Part shown: positions 37,261 through 47,753 of the stretch, piece after piece
Layout of the letters: the number at the start of each line of letters is the position of its first letter
How positions within the stretch are numbered: position 1 is the first letter of the stretch
Assembly: GCA_016717855.1 (NCBI GenBank)
Contig: JADKEV010000028.1
Location: forward strand, 62,001 to 126,000
Origin: Betaproteobacteria bacterium
GTDB lineage: Bacteria; Pseudomonadota; Gammaproteobacteria; Burkholderiales; Casimicrobiaceae
Direction of reading: 5' to 3'
Length of the DNA: 64,000 bases
Translations under genes and position numbers: made by a program
The notes under the pieces: generated by a model
Database searches by the model: none
Seen by the model: only the letters and a program-made list of their open reading frames with translations
Told to the model about the DNA's origin: nothing

Positions 37261-37329
37261 CCCGTGGACTCGCCGTACGCGGACCGGAACCTGGCCGGCG
37301 CCTGATTTCTCGGAACAAGTCGCAGCGGG

Positions 37330-37335
37330 TATAAT
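37330..37335 (+). promoter_or_regulatory. Possible sigma70 -10 box upstream of glnA
   Basis: A perfect TATAAT 225 bases before glnA, with a weak TTCTCG 17 bases upstream. Lying just before the NtrC site, it could be a nitrogen-replete promoter comparable to enteric glnAp1. Confidence 0.4.
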
Positions 37336-37366
37336 TCGCGCTCGGACGAAGAAGAACCCCGGGAAC

Positions 37367-37383
37367 GGCACCGTACCGGTGCA
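37367..37383 (+). promoter_or_regulatory. NtrC (GlnG) binding site upstream of glnA
   Basis: GGCACC-GTACC-GGTGCA matches the NtrC consensus TGCACC-N5-GGTGCA with one mismatch. It lies about 90 bases upstream of the sigma54 promoter, a usual enhancer distance. Confidence 0.75.
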
Positions 37384-37463
37384 CGCAGCGGCCGCTCCGC
37401 CTTATCCTGGTGCCGATTCGGCCGCGACTTGTGCCAGGGACGCGCCAAATCAAGGCTTTCCGG

Positions 37464-37479
37464 TGGCATGTTTTCTGCT
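37464..37479 (+). promoter_or_regulatory. Sigma54 (RpoN) promoter of glnA
   Basis: TGGCAT-GTTTT-CTGCT has the invariant GG and GC twelve bases apart and differs from TGGCAC-N5-TTGCW at two positions. It is 75 bases before the glnA start and downstream of the NtrC site. Confidence 0.75.
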
Positions 37480-37554
37480 AAAGCCTTATCGATTGGATCC
37501 TCTGTCCGATTTGTTTGCGTTAACTTGAAATAATCCCAGAACCAGGAGAATTCT

Positions 37555-38967
37555 ATGGCCACCGGCGCCGATGTACTGAAGATGATCAAGGACAACGAGG
37601 TCAAATTCGTCGACCTGCGTTTCACCGATACCCGCGGCAAGGAACAGCACGTCTCCGTGCCGCAGCACCAGTTTGGCGCGGACAAGTTCGAGTCCGGCCA
37701 TGCGTTCGACGGCTCGTCGATCGCCGGCTGGAAGGGGATCGAGGCGTCGGACATGCTGTTGATGCCTGACCCGAACACCGCGCGCATGGACCCGTTCATG
37801 GACCATCCGACGCTCGATATCACCTGCGACGTGCTGGAGCCCTCGACGGGCAATGGCTACGACCGTGACCCGCGCTCGCTGGCCAAGCGCGCCGAAGCCT
37901 ACCTGAAGGCCTCCGGACTGGGCGACGTCGCGTACTTCGGGCCGGAGCCCGAATTCTTCATCTTCGACCAGGTCAAGTGGAGCGTCGACATGTCCGGCAG
38001 CTCCTGCAAGGTCTATTCGTCCGAGGCGGCATGGTCCACCGGCGACGATTTCGAGGGCGGCAACAACGGCCACCGGCCCTCGGTCAAGGGCGGCTACTTT
38101 CCCGTGCCCCCGGTCGACTCGCTGCAGGACATCCGCTCGGAAATGTGCGAAATGATGGCGGCGCAAGGCGTCGACGTCGAAGTGCATCACCACGAAGTCG
38201 CGAATGCCGGCCAGTGCGAGATCGGCACCAAGTTCGAGACGCTGGTCAAGCGCGCCGACTGGCTGCAGATCATGAAGTACACGATCTGGAACGTCGCGGA
38301 TGCGTATGGCAAGACCGCCACCTTCATGCCCAAGCCCATCGTGGGCGACAACGGCTCGGGCATGCACGTCCACCAGTCGGTGTGGCGCGACGGCAAGAAC
38401 CTGTTCGCCGGCGACGGCTATTCGGGCCTCTCGGACTTCGCGCTGTATTACATCGGCGGGATCATCAAGCACGCGCGGGCGCTGAATGCCATCACCAATC
38501 CTGGCACCAATTCGTACAAGCGCCTGGTGCCGGGCTTCGAGGCGCCGGTCATGCTCGCCTACTCGGCGCGCAATCGCTCGGCATCGATCCGGATTCCCTA
38601 CGTCAGCAATCCCAAGGGCCGCCGGATCGAGGTCCGCTTCCCGGACCCGACGGCCAACCCGTACCTGGCGTTCTCCGCGATGCTGATGGCCGGGCTCGAC
38701 GGCGTCCAGAACAAGATTCATCCGGGCGATCCAGCGGACAAGAATCTGTATGACCTGCCGCCGGAAGAGTCCGCGAAGATCCCGACCGTGTGCTCGTCGC
38801 TGGACCAGGCGCTCGGGTACCTGGACAAGGACCGCGAGTTCCTGACCCGCGGCGGCGTGTTCAGCAACGACTTGATCGACGCTTACATGACGCTCAAGAT
38901 GGAAGAGGTGACCCGCTTCCGGATGACCACGCATCCGGTCGAATACGACATGTACTATTCGCTGTAA
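37555..38967 (+). CDS. glnA: Glutamine synthetase, type I
   Basis: GlnA condenses glutamate and ammonia with ATP, the main route of ammonium assimilation. The 470-residue protein has FDGSSIAGWKGI, GPEPEFFIFD, the metal/ATP segment VEVHHHEVANAGQCEI, and the family pattern KPIVGDNGSGMHVHQS. Tyr in NLYDLPPEE is the site adenylylated by GlnE in proteobacterial enzymes, so activity is likely controlled by covalent modification as well as by NtrC/sigma54 transcription. AGGAGA precedes the ATG. A terminator follows. Confidence 0.98.
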   Translation: MATGADVLKMIKDNEVKFVDLRFTDTRGKEQHVSVPQHQFGADKFESGHAFDGSSIAGWKGIEASDMLLMPDPNTARMDPFMDHPTLDITCDVLEPSTGNGYDRDPRSLAKRAEAYLKASGLGDVAYFGPEPEFFIFDQVKWSVDMSGSSCKVYSSEAAWSTGDDFEGGNNGHRPSVKGGYFPVPPVDSLQDIRSEMCEMMAAQGVDVEVHHHEVANAGQCEIGTKFETLVKRADWLQIMKYTIWNVADAYGKTATFMPKPIVGDNGSGMHVHQSVWRDGKNLFAGDGYSGLSDFALYYIGGIIKHARALNAITNPGTNSYKRLVPGFEAPVMLAYSARNRSASIRIPYVSNPKGRRIEVRFPDPTANPYLAFSAMLMAGLDGVQNKIHPGDPADKNLYDLPPEESAKIPTVCSSLDQALGYLDKDREFLTRGGVFSNDLIDAYMTLKMEEVTRFRMTTHPVEYDMYYSL

Positions 38968-39003
38968 GCGGTGGCGCCCGCACGGGCGTTCAGTTTGCAG
39001 GCC

Positions 39004-39033
39004 AGAAGGGCGGGTCTCCGGACCCGCCCTTCT
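39004..39033 (+). terminator. Rho-independent terminator of glnA
   Basis: AGAAGGGCGGGTC, loop TCCG, GACCCGCCCTTCT: a thirteen-pair perfect stem followed by GCTTTATTTCGTTT. It separates glnA from the downstream ntr genes. Confidence 0.92.
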
Positions 39034-39082
39034 GCTTTATTTCGTTTATAGTATCCGGGCTATCCTTCGGTACACTGCTGCA

Positions 39083-39601
39083 ATGCGCTCCATCCTATTT
39101 TGTCTGGCTGTCCTGTGCGGCGGACTTGCCGCTCCCGCGATCGGCCAGAGCCTTGCCCAGCTTGCCAAGCAGCAGGGCTGCACCACGCCGCCGGTCGTGG
39201 TCGATGGCACCGAACTCTACAAGTGCCAGACCCAGTCGGCGATGAGCTACTTCAGCGGCCCACCCGCCACCACAGCAGGCGCCACCAACGGACAGCCACC
39301 CAGAAAAATTCTTCCAGGCAGCAGCAAGGCGCCCACGCCGGCGAATTTCCCGCGCGTGGAGGGCGCCGTGCAGCGCGAACGCGACGACGTGCGCAAGCGG
39401 GTGCTCACCGAGGAACTCGCGACCGAAGTCAGGCTGATGGTTGAATCTGAAATGGGCCTGAAGTCCGGACAGACGCCGCTGCCCGACGAAACCCTGACCA
39501 GCCCGAAGTACCGGGACCGGATAGCCAAGCTCAAGCAGACCGTCGACAACCACACCAAGAACATCCAGGCCCTGAACCGGGAACTGGAACGCCTCAAGTA
39601 G
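39083..39601 (+). CDS. Exported DUF4124-related protein in the gln cluster
   Basis: A 172-residue protein with a signal peptide (SILFCLAVLCGGLAAPAIGQ), a short cysteine-containing region (QQGCTTPP, ELYKCQTQSAMSYFSGPP), a Pro-rich linker and a long charged C-terminal helix (KQTVDNHTKNIQALNRELERL) likely to form a coiled coil. A protein of this kind between glnA and glnL is common in betaproteobacteria, where it is annotated DUF4124. No enzymatic motif. Function unknown. Confidence 0.8.
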   Translation: MRSILFCLAVLCGGLAAPAIGQSLAQLAKQQGCTTPPVVVDGTELYKCQTQSAMSYFSGPPATTAGATNGQPPRKILPGSSKAPTPANFPRVEGAVQRERDDVRKRVLTEELATEVRLMVESEMGLKSGQTPLPDETLTSPKYRDRIAKLKQTVDNHTKNIQALNRELERLK

Positions 39602-39679
39602 GCACACCGGCGGCTCGCCGCCAGTTGCCGGCCGTCGTGCGCGGCAACGCTTGGCCCGCTCCTTGCTAGACTCACCAGG

Positions 39680-40783
39680 ATGATCGTTCCATTCCCCATG
39701 GCCGAGGATGCCCGCTACGCGGGACTGGACTTGCTCGCGACGGCCGTCCTGCTGCTCGACGGCACGCTGCGGATCCGCTATGCCAATGCCGCCGCCGAAA
39801 ACCTGTTCGCGCTGTCGCGCAAGCAGATGCTGGGGCGCACGCCAGCGCTGTTGTTCAACGACTCGGAACGGCTGGAACATGCGTTCGAGCAGGCGATCCG
39901 ACAGCATGGCACCTACACGGAGCAGGAGATCGAGCTGTCGATCAACGGGCGCCTTCGCCTGCACCTGAGCTGCACGGTGACGCCGCTGGACCATGAGGAC
40001 GACCTGCTGCTCGAGTTCCGCCAGATCGACCAGCAGATCAAGATCGCCCGCGAAGAGCGCCAGCTGGAACAGGCGCAGGCCAACCGCGAGTTGATCCGCA
40101 ACCTCGCGCACGAAATCAAGAATCCGCTGGGCGGGATCCGGGGCGCCGCACAATTGCTCGAGAGCGAACTGTCGTCGCCGCAGCAAACCGAATACACCCA
40201 GGTAATCATCGGCGAGGCGGACCGGCTGCAGTCGCTGGTCAACCGGCTGCTGACGCCGCATCGCCTGCCCGCGTATGCGCGGGTCAACATCCACGAGATC
40301 CTCGCCCGCGTCAAGAGCCTGGTCGACGCGGAGTTTCGCGACCATGCCGAAGTGCATTGCGACTTCGACATCAGCCTGCCCGAACTGGAATGCGATCCGG
40401 AACAAATCCTGCAAGCCGTGCTCAACATCGCCCGCAACGCGGGCGAAGCGCTGCGCGAGAGCCCCAGCGGCACCGGCGACATCTGGATCCGGACGCGAAT
40501 CGCGCGTGGCGTCACCCTGGCGCGGCGGCGCTACCGGCTGGCGCTGGCGATTTCCGTCGTCGACAACGGCCCCGGCATCCCGCCCGCGCTACTGGAGAGA
40601 ATCTTCTTCCCGCTGGTCACCGGCCGCGAAGGCGGCAGCGGGCTCGGGCTCACGATCGCGCAGACGTTCGTGGCGCAGCACCACGGCGCCATTGAATGCG
40701 AAAGCGAGCCCGGACGCACCAGTTTCACCATCCTGTTGCCATTGGACCCCGCCTCGGCGCGCAACGGTCCCTCCGCCTTGTGA
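39680..40783 (+). CDS. glnL: Nitrogen regulation sensor kinase NtrB
   Basis: A 367-residue cytosolic histidine kinase. It has an N-terminal PAS domain (LLDGTLRIRYANAAAENLFALS), the H-box NLAHEIKNPLGGIRGAAQLLE with the phosphoacceptor His, and ATP-binding N, G1 and G2 boxes (LNIARNAGEAL, VVDNGPGIPP, GGSGLGLTIAQTF). No membrane helix. NtrB phosphorylates or dephosphorylates NtrC according to PII status. It is ten bases upstream of glnG. A start at 39698 is also possible. Confidence 0.96.
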   Translation: MIVPFPMAEDARYAGLDLLATAVLLLDGTLRIRYANAAAENLFALSRKQMLGRTPALLFNDSERLEHAFEQAIRQHGTYTEQEIELSINGRLRLHLSCTVTPLDHEDDLLLEFRQIDQQIKIAREERQLEQAQANRELIRNLAHEIKNPLGGIRGAAQLLESELSSPQQTEYTQVIIGEADRLQSLVNRLLTPHRLPAYARVNIHEILARVKSLVDAEFRDHAEVHCDFDISLPELECDPEQILQAVLNIARNAGEALRESPSGTGDIWIRTRIARGVTLARRRYRLALAISVVDNGPGIPPALLERIFFPLVTGREGGSGLGLTIAQTFVAQHHGAIECESEPGRTSFTILLPLDPASARNGPSAL

Positions 40784-40793
40784 AAGATCTGCC

Positions 40794-42200
<1,407 letters not shown>

Positions 42201-42205
42201 CCGGC

Positions 42206-42229
42206 ATTCCGCTACGGAAACCGCGGAAT
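42206..42229. terminator. Hairpin between glnG and xthA
   Basis: ATTCCGC (42206-42212) and GCGGAAT (42223-42229) form a seven-pair stem with a ten-base loop just after the glnG stop, between convergent genes. No clear T-tract. Confidence 0.35.
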
Positions 42230-42231
42230 CC

Positions 42232-42262
42232 GCAGGATGGGTGGAGCGCAGCGATACCGATC
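42232..42262. repeat. Copy of the GGATGGGTGGAGCG dispersed repeat
   Basis: GCAGGATGGGTGGAGCGCAG plus CGATACCGATCA, one arm only, in the glnG-xthA spacer. It is about 90 per cent identical to the two arms of the palindrome at 53517-53606. Confidence 0.75.
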
Positions 42263-42274
42263 AGAGTTGCCGGG

Positions 42275-43045
42275 TCAGGGCAAACGCAATTCCGCCACCA
42301 CCGGCGCGTGGTCCGAAGGCTGCGCCTTCTTGCGTTCCGCGCGATCGATCCATACACGCTCGCAACTCTTTGCCAGCGCGGGCGAGAGCAGGATGTGATC
42401 GATGCGCAGGCCGTGGTTTTTCTGGAAACCCAGCATCCGGTAGTCCCACCAGCTGAATGTCCGCTCGGGCTGCTCGAACAGCCGGAAGCTGTCGACCAGC
42501 CCCAGATCCACCCAGCCGCGGAACGCCGCGCGTTCGGCATCGGTGCATAACACCTGGCCGCGCCAGAGCTCCGGGTCGTGCACGTCGCGATCCTCCGGCG
42601 CGATATTGAAGTCGCCCGTCACCGCGATGCGCTCGTGGCCGACTACTTCGCCACGCAGCCAGTCCGTTGCGCGGCCCAGCCACTGCAGCTTGTACTGATA
42701 CTTGTCCGAGTCCACGCTCTGGCCGTTCGGCACGTAGAAGCAAACCACGCGAATGCCGTCGACGGTGGCGGCGATCACACGGCGCAGCGGGTCGTCGTAA
42801 CCCGGTATCGAGATCTGGACGTCGCTTGCCGCGGAGCGCGAGAGGATGGCCACCCCGTTGTAGGTCTTCTGTCCGGAAAAAACCGCGCAGTAGCCGGCCG
42901 CCGCGATCGCATCGACGGGAAAGTGCGGGTCGTCGAGCTTGAGTTCCTGCAGGCAAAGCACGTCGGGTTGGTGTTCGGCCAGCCAGGCAAGCACATGCGG
43001 CAGCCGGATCTTGAGGGAATTGATATTCCAGGTGGCGATCTTCAT
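42275..43045 (-). CDS. xthA: Exodeoxyribonuclease III
   Basis: Exo III is the major AP endonuclease and 3' exonuclease of base-excision repair. The 256-residue protein has IATWNINSLKIRL, CLQELKLDDPHFP with the metal Glu, SGQKTYNGVAILSR, GDFNIAPEDRDVHDP with the Asp/Asn pair, and SDHAPVVAEL at the end with the catalytic His. The start at 43045 (MKIATWN) is the family N-terminus; an ATG at 43075 adds ten unlikely residues. Confidence 0.95.
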   Translation of the reverse strand: MKIATWNINSLKIRLPHVLAWLAEHQPDVLCLQELKLDDPHFPVDAIAAAGYCAVFSGQKTYNGVAILSRSAASDVQISIPGYDDPLRRVIAATVDGIRVVCFYVPNGQSVDSDKYQYKLQWLGRATDWLRGEVVGHERIAVTGDFNIAPEDRDVHDPELWRGQVLCTDAERAAFRGWVDLGLVDSFRLFEQPERTFSWWDYRMLGFQKNHGLRIDHILLSPALAKSCERVWIDRAERKKAQPSDHAPVVAELRLP

Positions 43046-43099
43046 GCGACGCGGACGTTCTTCACGGCTGATCATCAGGCCGCGGGGCGGGCCGGCACT

Positions 43100-43723
43100 T
43101 CATTTCCTGACTTCGGGTGCGGCGGCCTCCGGCCTTGCCTCACCCTTGGCGGCCTCCTTGTCGTCGCCCCTGGTGGAAACCTTGGGAGCGGCCTTGCCGG
43201 CGATCTTGTCAGCCGCCGCCTTGTCGGCTTCCCGCTTGAGTGCGGTGATACGGGCCGCCGGAGTCTTCGGATAGGCGGCCTGGTCGAGCGCGGCCTGCCA
43301 GCCGCCCTCCTCGAATCCCCGGAGCAGCGTCGCGCTGCCGATCGCCAACACCGGCACCTGCTGGTCGCCCGTCAACTGCCTGAACTTGGGCATTTCGCCG
43401 GGTTGCGACACGTCGATTTCGGTAAAGGGAACGCCCCGCCGGTTGAGCAGCGCGCGGGCTTGCTCGCAGATTGGTCCGCAGGGACCGGCATACAGCGTCA
43501 CCGGGTTGCGCTGCTGCGCGTACTGCAGCGCGTACGGCGCCTCGCTGGTCTCGATGAAATTGCCGCCCAGCTTTTTCTGCTGCACGGATCTCGCGTCGGC
43601 GGGCGGCGCCGTGTCGGTGTAGACGACGCGGCCATCGCGATCGATGTACCGGAACAGCTGTTGCTGCGCGGCGGCCAACGCCGGCAGCAGGCAACATACG
43701 ATCGCAATCCAGATTGTGGGCAT
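43100..43723 (-). CDS. Exported DUF4124 protein with glutaredoxin-like domain
   Basis: A 207-residue protein. A signal peptide (MPTIWIAIVCCLLPALAAAQ) is followed by the DUF4124 segment QLFRYIDRDGRVVYTDTAPP, then a glutaredoxin fold with redox motif CGPIC (VTLYAGPCGPICEQARALL) and QVPVLAIGSATLLRGFEEGG, then a Lys/Ala/Glu-rich tail. It is probably a periplasmic thiol oxidoreductase. This fusion recurs next to xthA/prlC in betaproteobacteria as far as I recall. Substrate unknown. Confidence 0.85.
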   Translation of the reverse strand: MPTIWIAIVCCLLPALAAAQQQLFRYIDRDGRVVYTDTAPPADARSVQQKKLGGNFIETSEAPYALQYAQQRNPVTLYAGPCGPICEQARALLNRRGVPFTEIDVSQPGEMPKFRQLTGDQQVPVLAIGSATLLRGFEEGGWQAALDQAAYPKTPAARITALKREADKAAADKIAGKAAPKVSTRGDDKEAAKGEARPEAAAPEVRK

Positions 43724-43813
43724 TGCCTCTCTCCTTCGTCCGGAACTCTACACCGAATCCGTACGGGCCGGAACCGGACCGGGCGGACGCGGCCACCGCG
43801 ACGGGCCGCGGTC

Positions 43814-45841
43814 CTACATGCCGTTGTGCCGGAACAAGGCGTCGATCCGCGGTGGCCGGCCGCGGAACGCGACGAACGACTCTGCGGCGGCGCGGCTCGA
43901 TCCCGTGCCCAGGATTTCGGACCGGAAACGCCGCCCCGCTTCGGCGGACATCACGCCCATTTCCTCGAACAGGCTGAAGGCATCCGCCGAGAGCACCTCG
44001 GCCCACAGGTAGCTGTAGTAGCCGGCCGCGTAGGCGCTCGCGAAGATGTGGGAAAACTGCAGGGGAAAGCGGTTGTACGCGGGGACGGCGAACACCGCAA
44101 CCTGATCGCGGACGCGCTGCAGCAGGGCGAACGCGGCCGGAAGATCCAGCGGCCCCGACATGTGCAGTTGCAGGTCGAACAGCGCGAGCTGCAATTGCCG
44201 GATGTAATGCATGCCGGAGTGGAAGTTCTTCGCCGCCAGCATGCGCTGGAACAGTTCCCGCGGCAGCGGCTCACCGGTGTCGACGTGCCCGCTCATATGC
44301 CGGACCACTTCCCACTCCCAGCAGAAGTTCTCCATGAACTGGCTGGGGAGCTCGATCGCGTCCCACTCCACGTTGTCCATTCCCACGCCCAGGTGCTCGA
44401 CGTTGGTCAGGAGCAGGTGCAGCCCGTGGCCGAATTCATGAAACAGCGTCGTCACTTCGTTGTGGGTGAATAGCGCAGGCTTGCCCGCGACCGGATGGGA
44501 GAAGTTGCAGGTCAGCGTGGCCACCGGCGTCTGCACCACGCCACTCGCCTGCTTGCGGTCGATCGCGACGTCCATCCACGCGCCGCCGCGCTTGTGGGGC
44601 CGCGCGTAAAGATCGAGATAGAAGCGGCCGACCAGCGCGCCGCCGCTTTCGCGGATTTCGAAAAGCCGCACGTCCTTGTGCCAGGCCGCGGCCGGGCTCT
44701 CGCGTATGTGCAGGCCGAAGATCGTCTCGACGACCTTGAACATCCCGGCGAGTACGCGATCCTCGGGGAAGTACTGCTTGATCTCGTTGCTGGAAAACGC
44801 GAAGCGCGACTCGCGCAACTTCTCGCTGGCGTAGTCGATATCCCACGCCTGCAGGTCCGGCAAGTCCAGTTCGGCGCGGGCGAACTCGCGCAACGCCGCC
44901 ACGTCGCGCTCGGCGTGCGGCTTGGCGCGCGTGATCACCTCTTGCAGGAAGTCGAGCGCCGCCTCCGGCGACTTCGCCATCTTGGGCGTCAGCGACACCT
45001 CGGCGAAATTGGCGAAACCGAGCAGCCGCGCCTGCTCGTCGCGCAGTCGCAGCAGGCGCTCGACCAGCGGGCCGTTGTTCCATGCCGGATTGCCCAGGTC
45101 GCTGGCCCGCGTGCAATGCGCGCGATAGAGTTCTTCGCGCAGGCCGCGCTCGCGCGCGTACTGCAGGACCGGCTGATACGAAGGGCTGTGCAGCGTGAGC
45201 TTCCAGCCGGCGCGCCCGTCGGCCGCCGCTTCTTCGCGCGCCGCCGCCATCACGTCGGGTGGCAGGCCGGCAAGCCTGGCCGCGTCCTCGACGTAGAGCG
45301 CGTAGTCGTTCGTCGCGTCGAGCACGTTCTCCTCGAACTTCGCCATCAGCGCCGACTGCTCCTCGCTGATGGCCAGGAAGCGCGCCTTGTCGCCGGCCGC
45401 CAGTTCCGCGCCGCCCAGGCGAAAGTCGCGCAGCTCGTTGTCGATCAGCCGCTGTTGCGCGGCCCCGAGTCGGGCGAATGCCGGCGCCGCGCGCAGCGCG
45501 CGATAGCGCGCATGCAGCCGCGAGTCCTGGCTCAATTGCGCATGCAGCTCCGTCACCTTCTGCAAGTTGACGTTGTAGGCTTCACGCAGCGCCGGACTGT
45601 TGACCACCGCATTCAGGTGCGAAACGACGCCCCAGGCGCGATCCAGCCGCTCCATCGCCGCGAACTGCGGCGCAACGACCGACTCCCAGTCGGGAGGCGC
45701 GGCGCTCGCGGCGCTCGCGTCGATCGCATCGACGGTCTCACGGACACCGGCGAGCAGCGCGTCGATCGCCGGACTGATGTGCTCGACGCGCACGTCGGCA
45801 AAGCGGGGCAAACCGGAAAAGTCCAGCAACGGATTCATCAA
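43814..45841 (-). CDS. prlC: Oligopeptidase A (M3 family zinc peptidase)
   Basis: A 675-residue cytosolic metallopeptidase that degrades oligopeptides such as cleaved signal peptides. It has the M3 zinc site FHEFGHGLHLLL (HExxH, about residue 466) and the following GVGMDNVEWDAIELPSQFMENF, with the third ligand Glu nearby. MNPLLDFSGLPRF is the usual PrlC start, so 45841 or 45838 is correct. AAGGAG precedes it. Confidence 0.95.
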   Translation of the reverse strand: MMNPLLDFSGLPRFADVRVEHISPAIDALLAGVRETVDAIDASAASAAPPDWESVVAPQFAAMERLDRAWGVVSHLNAVVNSPALREAYNVNLQKVTELHAQLSQDSRLHARYRALRAAPAFARLGAAQQRLIDNELRDFRLGGAELAAGDKARFLAISEEQSALMAKFEENVLDATNDYALYVEDAARLAGLPPDVMAAAREEAAADGRAGWKLTLHSPSYQPVLQYARERGLREELYRAHCTRASDLGNPAWNNGPLVERLLRLRDEQARLLGFANFAEVSLTPKMAKSPEAALDFLQEVITRAKPHAERDVAALREFARAELDLPDLQAWDIDYASEKLRESRFAFSSNEIKQYFPEDRVLAGMFKVVETIFGLHIRESPAAAWHKDVRLFEIRESGGALVGRFYLDLYARPHKRGGAWMDVAIDRKQASGVVQTPVATLTCNFSHPVAGKPALFTHNEVTTLFHEFGHGLHLLLTNVEHLGVGMDNVEWDAIELPSQFMENFCWEWEVVRHMSGHVDTGEPLPRELFQRMLAAKNFHSGMHYIRQLQLALFDLQLHMSGPLDLPAAFALLQRVRDQVAVFAVPAYNRFPLQFSHIFASAYAAGYYSYLWAEVLSADAFSLFEEMGVMSAEAGRRFRSEILGTGSSRAAAESFVAFRGRPPRIDALFRHNGM

Positions 45842-45912
45842 CGTGCTCCTTCGGGCTTATGGCCCTGGGCTATCTGGGTACCGCGGCCAGGGTGACCGGC
45901 GCGACGGCGGAT

Positions 45913-46626
45913 TCAGGAAATGGGCGGCTGGGCGCCGCGTAACTTGACATCGAGTTCCCGCAATTGTTCCGGCGTGCCGACGTTGTCCCACACGCCGGCA
46001 TAGACTTCACCGCTGGCCAGACCGCGGCCTATCCATTGCGCAAAGTACGGCAGGAGCGGGATTTTCTTGCCAAACGGGATCTCGCGCAAGAGGTTTGTGT
46101 GAAAAAGCCCGATTCCCGCCCAGGTCCACCGGGGCGCGCCTTCGAGTCCCACCCGTCCGGGGATTCCGGCGGCGGACAGCGCGTAATCACCCAGCGGGCG
46201 AAAAGGCGGGTTGGGCACCAGCACCAGATGCATCAGCGTGCCGGCCGCGGCCGCAATCGCCGCGCGCGGCGCCGCCAGGCCCGCGTAGTTGAACTCGCTG
46301 TACACGTCGGCCGCGACGACCAGCACCGGGCCCTCGCCCAGCAAAGGCAGCGCCCAGGCCAGGCCGCCACCGGACTCCAGCGGCTCAGCCTCCGGCGAGT
46401 AGACGATCCGCGCGCCGAACCGCGCGCCGTCGCCCAGCGCGTCCATGATCTGCGCGGCGCGATAGGAGACGTTGATGACGAGTTCGTCGTAGCCGGCGCG
46501 CACGAGCCGCTCGACCTGCCAGACGATGAGCGGCTTGCCCCCGGCCGGCAGCAGCGGCTTGGGGCACGCATCGGTGAGCGGCCGCATCCGCTCGCCCCGT
46601 CCCGCCGCCAGCACCATCGCGCGCAT
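45913..46626 (-). CDS. murU: N-acetylmuramate alpha-1-phosphate uridylyltransferase
   Basis: A nucleotidyltransferase of 237 residues with the signature MVLAAGRGERMRPLTDACPK, then KPLIVWQVERLVRAG and VVAADVYSEF as the metal site. MurU converts MurNAc-1-phosphate to UDP-MurNAc in peptidoglycan recycling, bypassing de novo synthesis and giving fosfomycin tolerance where present. The assignment over a general sugar nucleotidyltransferase rests on the AmgK homologue just upstream. The ATG at 46626 is the family start; a GTG at 46632 overlaps the preceding stop. Confidence 0.88.
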   Translation of the reverse strand: MRAMVLAAGRGERMRPLTDACPKPLLPAGGKPLIVWQVERLVRAGYDELVINVSYRAAQIMDALGDGARFGARIVYSPEAEPLESGGGLAWALPLLGEGPVLVVAADVYSEFNYAGLAAPRAAIAAAAGTLMHLVLVPNPPFRPLGDYALSAAGIPGRVGLEGAPRWTWAGIGLFHTNLLREIPFGKKIPLLPYFAQWIGRGLASGEVYAGVWDNVGTPEQLRELDVKLRGAQPPIS

Positions 46627-46628
46627 GG

Positions 46629-47753
46629 TCACGTGTGCTTTCGGCGCTGGGCCGCGAAATACGGCCGCTCCGCGACCAGGAACAGCGCCCCGGCGAGGAT
46701 CAGCGAGGCGACCAGCGCGAGCGCGGCGGCGGCCAGGGCCGCGGCAAGCCCCTTCGAGGTGACCCAGGCCGGGCCCAGCACGTAGACCACGTAGAACACC
46801 GGGATGGTGTGCACCAGGAACAGCGAATACGACACGTTGCCGACGCGCCGCAGCGGCCGCCAGCTGAACAGCCGGTTGAGCCAGCCCGTCCCGTAGCAGG
46901 CCTGGACCACCAGCAGCGTGCCGGCGATCGCATACAGCCAGATCGCAACGTGATCGCTGACCACGCGGTACGCGATCGCCGTCGTCACGGCCATGTACGG
47001 CGCGACGACGGCGATGTCAGGCAGGCGCCGCGCGAACGCGGCCAGCCGCGCGTCGTCGAAGCGCGCCGCCGTCGCGCCCGCGAAGAACAGCAGGTACAAC
47101 GCCTGTCCCCAGCCCAGCGCGAACGGGATGTAGACCAGCACCATGCCGGCGGCCGCGATGCCCCATGGCGTCCGCCATACGCCCAGTGGGCGCAGCAACA
47201 GCAGCACCGGAAACACCAGGTAGAAGACGACCTCGTTGAACAGCGACCAGCTCTGGTGCAGGAACGGCACGACACCCAGTTCGCGGATGCCATTGAGCAG
47301 CAGCACGTTGGCCGCGAGCCCGCGCCAGGAAAACGGCGCCCAGCCGGCGTACAGCGAGAACACCGCGACGCCGAGCGCCAGCGCCAGCAGGAACGCCGGG
47401 TAAATGCGGCAAAGGCGGCGCCACAGGAAGCGCGGATACGAGAAGTGCGCGGCGTTGCCGACCAGCCGGCAGATCAGGAATCCGCTGAGGATGAAGAACA
47501 GGTAGACCCCGTATGGCGACAGCTGCAGCCATGCCAGCACGCGGTCGGTGTTGCGCGCCAGCGCGGCAGGATGAACCGCGCCGGTGTCGATGCCGCGGAA
47601 CTGCAGCATCCACGCGCCGAAAAAGTGGACACAGAAAGTCAGCAGCACGGCGTAGGCGCGCAGCCCCTCCATCGCCGGAATGCGCCCGCCGGATGTTTCG
47701 AGATCGAAGCGGCTGAACAAGTCGGCGCGCGCCGGCGCCGCGACAGCGCTCAA
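46629..47753 (-). CDS. Acyltransferase 3 family membrane protein
   Basis: A multi-pass integral membrane acyltransferase of about 374 residues. It has IPAMEGLRAYAVLLTFCVHFFGAW with the conserved Arg and His of the family, YLFFILSGFLICRLV, LWRRLCRIYPAFLLALALG, and a final helix before RPYFAAQRR. Related enzymes O-acetylate sugars, peptidoglycan or lipids. A TTG start at 47753 would overlap the amgK stop (TTGA); the first ATG is 47672 inside the conserved region, so a non-ATG start is likely. It is inserted between amgK and murU, which are usually adjacent. Confidence 0.83.
   Translation of the reverse strand: MSAVAAPARADLFSRFDLETSGGRIPAMEGLRAYAVLLTFCVHFFGAWMLQFRGIDTGAVHPAALARNTDRVLAWLQLSPYGVYLFFILSGFLICRLVGNAAHFSYPRFLWRRLCRIYPAFLLALALGVAVFSLYAGWAPFSWRGLAANVLLLNGIRELGVVPFLHQSWSLFNEVVFYLVFPVLLLLRPLGVWRTPWGIAAAGMVLVYIPFALGWGQALYLLFFAGATAARFDDARLAAFARRLPDIAVVAPYMAVTTAIAYRVVSDHVAIWLYAIAGTLLVVQACYGTGWLNRLFSWRPLRRVGNVSYSLFLVHTIPVFYVVYVLGPAWVTSKGLAAALAAAALALVASLILAGALFLVAERPYFAAQRRKHT

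Noticed and set aside
35683..37371. Upstream extension of the spermidine-synthase-like frame
   Set aside because: It runs antisense through the erythromycin-esterase-like gene, which has clear family motifs; the start at 35682 with its ribosome binding site is preferred.
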